From the NCBI GenBank assembly GCA_026545765.1, contig CM048842.1:73482871-73546870 (forward strand): a DNA stretch of 64,000 bases, in the 5' to 3' direction. The position numbers and the translations under genes were made by a program. Every line of letters begins with the position of its first letter. Position 1 is the first letter of the stretch. This document shows positions 56,222-64,000 of the stretch, piece after piece. This DNA comes from Plantago major. Lineage: Eukaryota; Streptophyta; Magnoliopsida; Lamiales; Plantaginaceae. The notes beneath the pieces are model-generated. The model ran no database searches, was not told the DNA's origin, and saw nothing but the letters and a program-made list of their open reading frames with translations.

Positions 56222-57190
56222 TTGAAGATCCATTTAGACTTTGTATGCAGTAAGATTAAGCTTGATTCTGATGCAACCTGTCTACTCAAGGAAATGCAGG
56301 TTATTATATGGGACGGGGCTACAATGACCTATATGCGTTGTTTTGAAGTGCTTGATAGGAGTTTGGAGGATTTTATGCACCGACCAGCCTCACCATTTGA
56401 GGGTTTGGTTATTGTATTTGTCGGAGAATTTAGACATATATCGCCAGTGGTTGCGGGAGGGTCTAGATCTGAGATTGTTGATGCAACAATATGCTCATCC
56501 AAAATTTGGAATTTGTGTGAGGTCCTCAGACTTACAAAGAACATGCGACTGCAGGTAACTAAATGTTTGTTTCACTTATGGTATGATTTTAGTAATTTGT
56601 ATCTTTCTTTATATTTTGTAAAGTGTGTTTTGTGTTTTTAAGCTGGTACGTTAACAACTGAGATTCATAAGACTAGAGAATTCGCAAAGTGGATACTATG
56701 AGTTGGTGATGGAGTTGCCGACTGTGATAATGACAATGAGGTTGATATCAAGATGCCAGAGGACATTCTTTTTCAAGAAGTGGGAGATCCTATTCCTACC
56801 ATTGTCCAAAGTACATATCTATCCTTACTTGAGCAGTAAGATTATGCTTGATTTTGATGTAACATTTCTACTCAAAGAAACAAAGCTTATTATATGGGAC
56901 GAGGCTACAGTGACCAATATGCATGTTTTGAAGCGCGTGATAGGAGTTTGTGAAATGTTATGCATCGACTAGCCACACCATATTTGGTGGTTTGATTATT
57001 GTATTTGGCGGAGACTTTAGACAGATACTGCCAGTGGTTTCGCGAGGGTCTAGATCCGTCATTGTTAATATAACAATATGCTCATCCAAAATTTGGGAAT
57101 TTAGTGAAGAGTATATTAGTGGTTTGAAAGGGGGAAGTCTATGGGAATTTGCGAGTTTTTTACGTCACCTTTTCGTAACCATGTTGTAAT
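56222..57190 (+). pseudogene. Duplicated PIF1-like helicase core segments, Helitron C
   Basis: Two partial copies of the same helicase segment follow each other. The first (about 56222-56560) gives LKEMQVIIWDGATMTYMRC, FVGEFRHISPVVAGGSR and EVLRLTKNMRLQ. The second (about 56820-57110) gives LKETKLIIWDEATVTNMHV and FGGDFRQILPVVSRGSRS. These are the Walker B region and following motif of Helitron helicases. Between them (56640-56815) lies a piece of the later EFAKWI/GDG region. The second copy appears joined at a short shared word, gagcagtaagat. Stops and frameshifts exclude function. Confidence 0.78.
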
Positions 57191-57214
57191 CACGCAGCAT
57201 GTCGAGGCTTGAGT

Positions 57215-58170
57215 AAGTTTGGAACAAAACATGGACTTTATTATCAGACGACATTATGTACAATCAACAAAGGTTACTCAACAATCCTGGTACACTAAAT
57301 TTAAATACTATATTACACATTCCCACATACAATGACAATCAGTTTAAATTTTCTATGTAATTGTCATGTAACGATAGAGAACTCTTCAGCCAGGTTTGAA
57401 ATTCACTAATGAACAAATAAAAAACATTGCTATTATGCAAGTACAGAAGTTACCGAAGAAAAACTACAACAATCTCAGTTCATTTGACGATATGCCCGTG
57501 CCGGATGAGTCTGTTATATAAAATGCTACAAATCCATTCATTTTGTATTAGATGTTCTATGTTAGAGTTGCAATGGAGCATAGCACGATGGTTTATACCC
57601 ACAATTGACTGATGGATAACGTGTCATATATGAAATTATGTCTATTGTCGATGGTCAAAATAGCGAAGTATTCTTCTTATACATCTGCGGATGGACCACA
57701 AAAACCTTTATATAGAGAACGATGTCCCCTGTTTTTTAGGGCTAGAGAAGATATTGTAATTCCAGTTGCGTCCAGTGGGCTTGCATCACTCATTCTTTAT
57801 AAAGGTAGGACAGTAGTCCGGCATATTCAAGTTTCAGAATACCATTGCATATCACGAGGACTCAACATTCAATAAGCTCATGATTCAGAGGTCACGGGAA
57901 TGCTCAAGGATGCTCGGCTTATTATTTGGGATAAGGCTTTCATGACAAACCAACATTGTTTGAAGCGATCAATAGGAGCTTGAAGGATGTGATGGGCCAT
58001 TCAGATGAGCCATTTGGTGGGAGTGGTGATTGTCTTCGGCGGGAACTTCCGACATATTTTGCCCGTTGTTCCCGGAGGAATAGTTATAATATTGTGAATG
58101 CCTCTATATGCTCCTCTAGGATATGAGTTGTTGTGAGGTGCTTCGACTGACAAAGAACATGAGATTGCAG
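57215..58170 (+). pseudogene. PIF1-like helicase N-terminal part, Helitron C
   Basis: Pieces in helicase order are KTWTLLSDDIMYNQ near 57225, then a block at 57720-57800 giving REDIVIPVASSGLASLILYKGRT (the region after Walker A), and near 57900-58160 a third copy of the Walker B region with VIVFGGNFRHILPVV-like and CEVLRLTKNMRLQ-like phrases across frames. The glycine-rich Walker A loop itself is degraded. The intron-like edge gcag/gtaaatg follows the NMRLQ motif, as in the first copy. Confidence 0.68.
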
Positions 58171-58213
58171 GTAAATGACCCGTTTTATCTATATACCACA
58201 TACTTATATCATA

Positions 58214-58453
58214 CTCCCTCCGTCGCGGGTTCATCTTCCCGCAGGCCCGGCCACAAGTTTTAAGATTAAAAAGAATAAAGTAGGAAAGATGGTGATAAAG
58301 CATGAAAAGAGTGAATAAAGTATGACAAATATTGAATAAAGTAGGAGATATAGTGAATACAGTAAGAGAGAGGTTTTCCATTTAATGGATGAGAAGTTGA
58401 AATTGAGACGTCCCAAAATGGAATGCGGGAAGTTGAAATTGAGATGGAGGGAG
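58214..58453. mobile_element. Stowaway-type element, 240 bp
   Basis: The ends are ctccctccgtcgcgggttca and, reversed on the right, ctccctccatctcaatttca; both continue to cttcccgca. TA lies at 58212-58213 and 58454-58455. It sits inside the helicase remnant of Helitron C. A relative lies at 26792-26961. Confidence 0.88.
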
Positions 58454-58489
58454 TATTTAACTTATCATTGTTTACGTCCAATTTAATCC

Positions 58490-59330
58490 TATACAGACTG
58501 ATTTGTCATCGTTCAAAATTAAAGAGATGAAAGAATTTGCTGAGTGGATAACACATGTTGGTGAGGGCATTACCGCTGGACCTAATAATTGTGGGTTCAT
58601 ATCAAGATCCCGAAGTTTTACATATTTGAGAAGTGAGTCATCCAATTCAAACTATTATAGATAGTACATATCTTTCGTTGTTGTATCACTTAGGCGATCC
58701 ATCACTTGACCCTGTATATTTCATCACCGGGATGTTCTTGCACATGCAAATGAAATATTTGATGATATAAATCAATTTTTCATGTCGAAGATGTCAATAG
58801 ATAGCATTGAATATTTGAGCGCATATAGCATTGCTACGGAAGATAATTTTGAGAACGGTCTCGAACATGTTTTCACTGTAGAATTTTTCAACAACATTAA
58901 TTGATCTAGATTGACTAATCTCAGGATCATACTAAAGGTTGTGTGTATGGTAATGCTTCTGAGAAATATAGATCAAACTTTCGGGTTGTGCAACGAAACA
59001 AGGCTTATAGTTACTAATCTTGGGAAGCATATCATCGAGGCAAAGATGATATATGGAATCAATGCATGCCAAACGGTTTTCATTATGAGGATGATGATGA
59101 GCCATCCGACGGGATGTAGTTCCCTATCAATTGACTGGAGACAGCTCCCTATATTCGTCTGCCTTGCTATGACCATAAATAAGAGTAAGTGACACTCTCT
59201 CTCACACGTTGGCCTCTACCTCCCCTCACATGTATTCAACCGTGATCAGTTAAATGTTGCTCTTTCTAGAGTTACCACCGGAAAGGGCTTGAACGTAGTA
59301 ATTTGCGACGTAGAGGGTAATACATATATA
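58490..59330 (+). pseudogene. PIF1-like helicase C-terminal part, Helitron C
   Basis: The segment continues the helicase after the Stowaway insertion. Readable phrases in changing frames are KEMKEFAEWITHVGEG, TYLSLLYHLGDPS, DVLAHANEIFDDINQFF, then at 58911-59192 NLGKHIIEAKMIYGIN and DWRQLPIFVCLAMTINKSK. The last is the helicase motif near the end of Helitron proteins. A frame near 59240-59310 gives NVALSRVTTGKGLNVVICDVEGN-like sequence, the normal C-terminal end. It is decayed but nearly complete in order. Confidence 0.78.
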
Positions 59331-60550
59331 TGACACGGCAACAAACATAATTTATAAAGAAGTGTTCGACAAGTTATAAGTTGATTTTATCTTTTATGTG
59401 TGTTTTTTATAGAGAGATGTTAAACGTAGGACAATAAAATACTAAACCCAGGACAACTTAAACTTAATTACACGTGAAGTCCATATATAGCCAAATTTGC
59501 ATTACATAGACTTCATATTTTGAATAATTACAACAAGATACACTTTTAATACAAATAAATTAAAATAACAAGGTTGATGGTTTGTACGTTGACGAAATCA
59601 AACATGAGCGAAATTCTAAGTGAAGAAGAGCCCTATCTTAATGTGAGTGACAAAGAAAGTGAAGAAGAACCACCATGGTATGAAGATGGTTATTTTCAGG
59701 TATTTATGTACTTATATGTGTTGTTTTAAGCTATTTTTATAGAAAAATTCGAGAAAAAGATGGTGTTTTTCGAGTTGATGCCGCCAAACCGTAACTGGAT
59801 ATTGGCGCTAAACCCTAGCGCCTTCATCAGCTAACCCGCGCCCATATTCATGGCCGGTTGTGCTACATGCATGGCGCCGAAAGTAAGCGCCATTAAGCAG
59901 GAACGGCTGAACAAAATGTCGTCAAGTCTATATAGCGTTGAGATGTAGCGCCAAGAGACGGGAATCCGCGATCGAATACATCGCTACCTACAGTGAGATG
60001 GCAGCGAGATCCATAGCCACATGTGGCTGATGGCTTTGATTGTTTTAAGCGGTGAATAAAACTTGAAGTAACACTAACCTAATTATTCCCTCTTCTTCTT
60101 GGTGAATTGCTTATCTTCTTAATTGATTAAATCTTTTGTGGTTTTTTTGGTGTTGGAACTTGGAAGCGTCTGTTGTTTTAGGGGTTTTGTGACTGATTGT
60201 ATTGACTAATTAGGGGTTTCAAAAATTTATGACTGAAATGATAATTTAAAAAATAAATGTAGATACTTGATAATAATATAAAATAGAGATTTAATGTGTA
60301 AATATTTTTAAGTTGTCATGTATTTAATATTTTATGTCATGCGTTTAGTATTCGTGTTTATATATATGGTTTTTTTTTCAATTTCACTAATTTATATTAT
60401 GCACTCTTCAACATGTAGGGGTTACTTCCGGTGCAATGTTGAAGCGATTAGATCATGCATTTTATCACCTTACAATTTTTATATGTTTCTCAACTTCAAC
60501 ATGTTATTATATACATTTATTCATTTCTTATTTTAATTGTTTTTTCATGC
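59331..60550 (+). other. Helitron C 3' tail
   Basis: This region lies between the helicase end and the terminal hairpin. It holds the exon-like 59604-59699 and a GC-richer patch at about 59755-59960 with repeated gcgcc/ggcgc words. The rest is AT-rich without a supported gene. Confidence 0.55.
59604..59699 (+). other. Exon-like acidic stretch, unknown
   Basis: From an ATG the frame gives 32 residues (MSEILSEEEPYLNVSDKES and so on, ending EDGYFQ) and stops at cag|gtattt, which looks like a 5' splice site. The acidic composition differs from the surrounding AT-rich DNA. It could be a gene piece captured by the Helitron or chance. No family was recognised. Confidence 0.25.
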
Positions 60551-60579
60551 CCCGTCGAGATCGACGGGCCATTAACTAG
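60551..60579 (+). other. Helitron C 3' terminus: hairpin plus CTAG
   Basis: The stem cccgtcga/tcgacggg with a two-base loop is followed by ccattaa and ctag, then t. It closely matches the Helitron B terminus. Confidence 0.88.
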
Positions 60580-63500
60580 TTTGATTTGAAAAGAAAAATA
60601 TATATTGGGTTAAGTATCCGGCCCAGATGGAACAGCAAAAGACGAGTCTGTGTTGCAAACTTCCAATTACAAAACTTTCGAGATTTTATTGGGCTTTACT
60701 GGCTTGTCTCTTACCCAACTTATTAACGGACATTTATCTCACACGAGTCACGACGATTGACAATGGACTTTACGACTTAAGGCCCGCTTGGATCGAAACA
60801 GATTGTGCTAGTCTACTTGGTGATACATATTTAGCAAAACTGAAATTAATTGGGATTAATTGGTGGCCAAGAAAATGAGTTAATACATTGTTGTAACCCA
60901 GAGGTCATGAGTTAATATATTGATTCTCAGCGAGTCCTGAGTTAATATAGTGTTGCAACTTAGAGGGTATCTATTTGAAATTAAAATTTTGAGAGGATTG
61001 TCGGGTTGTGAAGAACCCAATTAATTGCATGTGATTGTCCAAGAGATGATAGTACCGAAGTAATTAAGAGAGATGAAAATGGCGTGATTTGAAGTCTCTA
61101 TAAGTTTTGTTTGAAAACAATCACAGTGTTTTGAGTTAATTTATGTGCATATTATAAGATTTGAAGTACTACACTAATGTTTCGAACCCATAAAATGTGA
61201 GAGTGGATCCGAAACAACCGTGTCCAGTTTAGAACAAAGTTTCCAATATTATCATAAAATTTCCTCTCTTATATAAGTTGAAATTCGTAGTAAATTGTAG
61301 ACTCGTGGATTATAAACTTATTGTGAATTGAATGAACAATATTGAATTTATAATAACTCTGCAATTTCGAACGTTTGGATAAAATAAAAAAATCCATTGA
61401 AAGGTACTACAAATTTATCTAATTTGATTCGCTCTTACTTTTTCGGTTCCATTAATAGTTTGTAGTCTACTTATGTGGTGGACTAAATCTGGTGTGTATT
61501 ACTGGTGGATAAAATAATACTGAGTACTTCAAGTCGATTGTAAAGCTGGAAGTTAGATAATGTTAGTGAGTTTAATTTTCCATGTATTTAATGTTAAAGT
61601 TGAAGTAATGTTTGGAAAAAAATGAAATGTAAAATTTTGATTGGGATGTTAAAATGGCAAAATGTGATGCTATTTATGAATCATGAGACAGGGGGAGTAA
61701 TTTTCATATGCAAGTCCGTATGAAACCGGCACATATTTTTGCGAGAGACCGAATCAACATCATTGATATAACTACAAACATCATCATCGTGTTTGGTATT
61801 CAACTCCAAACTCAACTTGAGTTGAGGCTTGAAGTCGATGAATACGAACTAAATTGGTGTTCGGTTTGAAGTTTTATGTTTGGTATATTAAAGGGATTCT
61901 CTACGATCAAATAAGATTGTATTTGAACTAATGTTAGATATCATCGTACGTTAAATCTCAACCGTCTAATATGATATGATTAAATCTGAACCACATAATA
62001 AAATACAACTGAATTAATATAAGATTCTAACTAAAAACATGTTTTTATCCATCCGTGTTTACTTCTCCATTGTTCTTCTGTTCTTCTGATTCCTTCTCCA
62101 TCGTTCTTATACTCCATTGTTTCTTCTCCATCGTTCTTCATAACATAAATTCTCCTATTCTTCGTCGCACCTACAAGTTGATTGATCTTTTGAGAACTAC
62201 CCAAGCCAAGCAGAAGAAGACTTTGACGTTTCTTCTTCATAGCAGAATAGAAGGAGAATTAAAACGCATAATCGGTCGATCAGTACAATTTGAATCATAT
62301 AAGAAATGAAAGATTTCCATCGCATTTTCCTATGGATGCCTTCTCCAATGACCAATCAGTCCTATGGTGGTTATGTCGCGTAATTCTGCCACTTCTAATT
62401 TATGTATAATAAAGATTGGTCACTCGATTAATAGATAAGGTTTACACGCCCAGAAGGCTCTTTATTTTCCAAAAAATTGAACTGATAATTGATTGATAGA
62501 GGTGAGTAAGATGGGTGTTTGGACGAAGAATATAGAAGCAGAGATTGAAGAAGGTTGCCTCTGTTTTTCCAATTTGTTTTGCTAATTTACGGTTGAACTT
62601 GGATTGTATATCAATTAATGGTCCAGATCATTTCATACTAATACTCAGATGTCAAGTACTAATTAATCTGATGTTATATTTGAGTTTTGAAGTTCTGAGT
62701 TCTAGAGTTTATGAATAGTAACTCAACTCGAGTAGCATAGTAAAACTCAACTTATGTTGAAAGCTAAACATACTTTAATTTAAGATATTGCTTTTTAATA
62801 TATCCAAACTAATTTTGTATCATCTACATTTTATGTTGTTATGTTGGTATTGTATCTTCATGCGACTGTATTTTGTAGAATTTGCTCGGAGACACGGAAA
62901 CAAATTATGGATGAATAAAAGCATGAAAAAACGAACACACGTAAGAGCAAGACAAGAAAAATCCAAATTGTTGGTATTTATGAATATGGAATATGGTGTA
63001 TTATTAATTATTAATAATAAATGCAGTCGGGGAAAAGTTAGGAAATGGGGTACCACAAAATAAAAAGAAATAGTTATAGTTGTGGCGTCAAATTATATGA
63101 TGATAATTATGGCCTAAAATCAAGTTGTGCTGGCCCTGGACATTGACGTCCGACAATTTTTTGTCATTAGCATCTTTTTTTCCTCTCTTTGCCTTCGATA
63201 ACAGGGAATCCCGTTATAATTAATTAATTAATTCATTCATTGATTAATTATATATCAAGGTTACCAGTACTACCTGCTTATAATGCTCAACGTAGATAAA
63301 GGCTTAGAAATTAATTTTAAGTGATTAATCTGTACCAACTTTTAAACGCAGATATACTATATAATTAGCTTATAGGGATTTGGTACATTAATATATTAAC
63401 CGAGCTAACAACCCTTATGTATTGAGCACGCAACTAAATTATTAAAATCCGTGATTTGTCGATGACCAAGATAGATTCGTACTTCAGAAAAATATACATA

Positions 63501-63787
63501 TTGTTATAGACTAAATTTCATTGGGTTACATGGTAACTACAAGTGATCTGCAAACAATATTATTATAGTCACAAACAATAAATAACAATTGAGTATTCTG
63601 TATAGAGTTAAAATTTTAAATTAAGTATAAATTTAAATATTTTTAATCAGTTTTTCTAATTTTTAGTTATTTCCAAAAGGGCTACGAGAGCCTTACTTAA
63701 AAAAAGTCAGTGAACATAAATAATGTGCTTCTGTTACTTAAAACACTGATGTTTACATTCAATTATTAGCTGATGATAGGTTATTTA
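60580..63787. other. AT-rich DNA, no gene recognised
   Basis: Short frames such as 60627-60878 and 62055-62309 have no recognisable domains or supporting signals. A pair of imperfect inverted edges near 61789 (tgtttggtattcaac, cttgagttgag) and 62770 suggests an old non-autonomous DNA element of about 1 kb, but no target duplication was found. Confidence 0.5.
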
Positions 63788-63933
63788 AGCTCTGTTCTTT
63801 TCATCTGAAAATTCATTAATTTCAGTTTAGTTCACTTCTACTTAGTTGTTTTTTATACTACAATTCAGTTTAGTTCAATTTAGTTCAAACCAGTCAAGTT
63901 TTGTTCAATTTTTCTAACTAAGAGAACAGAGCC
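63788..63933. mobile_element. Tourist-like (PIF/Harbinger) element, 146 bp
   Basis: The left end agctctgttcttttca matches the reversed right end ggctctgttctcttag. The trinucleotide tta lies on both sides (63785-63787 and 63934-63936), the target duplication of PIF/Harbinger elements. The interior has gtttagttcaattt-like repeats. It is non-coding. Confidence 0.7.
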
Positions 63934-64000
63934 TTACTGATAAAATGTTAATATTGATTATTAATTTTCATCTAAAAATATTAATTCGTAGATTTTAAAG

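Larger units (their letters stand above)
27632..60579 (+). mobile_element. Helitron C, about 7 kb, opened by later insertions
   Basis: The proposed 5' end is TC at 27632 (tctatatctatatg), after A. The 3' end is the hairpin and CTAG at 60551-60579, before T. Removing the copia element, the gypsy element, the Mutator-like element and one Stowaway leaves roughly 6.7 kb. Coding remnants are the region before the Rep domain (41354-41760) and PIF1-like helicase pieces (56222-59320), all on the plus strand. The gypsy target duplication gactt joins the two coding parts, so they belong to one element. The catalytic HUH/Tyr Rep domain was not found. The 3' end is firm; the 5' end rests on its TC start and its resemblance to Helitron B. 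Confidence 0.65.

Noticed and set aside
60627-60878. 83-residue frame right of Helitron C
   Set aside because: No family resemblance or flanking signals; length is compatible with chance.
62031-62309. Overlapping frames on both strands near 62.1 kb
   Set aside because: They derive from a ttctccatcgttctt-type low-complexity stretch.
1-64000. Tandem short repeats as CRISPR-like arrays
   Set aside because: No regular repeat-spacer pattern exists and the DNA is eukaryotic; repeats are minisatellites or element parts.

Overview
The window is plant nuclear DNA, most likely from a eudicot. No host gene was recognised. Almost everything that can be named is a transposable element, and several are nested inside one another. 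The element types are typical of flowering plants: TAT-type Ty3/gypsy and long Ty1/copia LTR elements, an L1 LINE with a plant-type ORF1, Helitrons with PIF1-like helicase remnants, Mutator-like short elements with 9-10 bp target duplications, Stowaway elements duplicating TA, and a Tourist-like element.

Layout from left to right. 1-8126: 3' part of a broken TAT-lineage Ty3/gypsy element on the plus strand, with integrase remnant, antisense accessory gene and 3' LTR. 8127-14588: old Helitron-derived DNA (Helitron A) ending in a hairpin plus CTAG. It carries a 1.24 kb Mutator-like element, a roughly 305-bp tandem repeat, a Stowaway element and two copies of a 0.6 kb segment with G-run minisatellites. 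15287-22120: a nearly intact full-length L1 LINE with a 16-bp target duplication. 22379-27587: Helitron B, both ends visible, with a decayed helicase. 27632-60579: Helitron C, opened by a Mutator-like element (28300-29198), a complete Ty1/copia element (29234-40035, TSD ttatg) and a complete TAT-lineage Ty3/gypsy element (41864-56103, TSD gactt). Its helicase pieces lie on both sides of the gypsy element and are partly tandemly duplicated. 60580-64000: AT-rich DNA without a recognised gene, ending in a Tourist-like element.

The order of events can be read from the nesting. Helitron C is oldest, and the copia, gypsy and small DNA elements landed in it later. The gypsy element is the youngest large insertion: its two LTRs differ almost only in a G-run length, yet its internal region is already broken. 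That suggests a defective copy moved with help from relatives.

The signals most worth following are: (1) a short inverted motif, ATGTTG-N3-CAACAT, recurring through the copia element in gag, pol, spacer and 3' ORF far more often than chance allows; (2) antisense accessory genes in both gypsy copies with their own TATA boxes, plus further antisense TATA boxes; (3) a back-to-back array of cagctcc/ggagctg hairpins inside a Mutator-like element, with a looser ccatggaagct array in a second one; (4) duplicated helicase segments in Helitron C. No tRNA, rRNA or CRISPR feature was seen.
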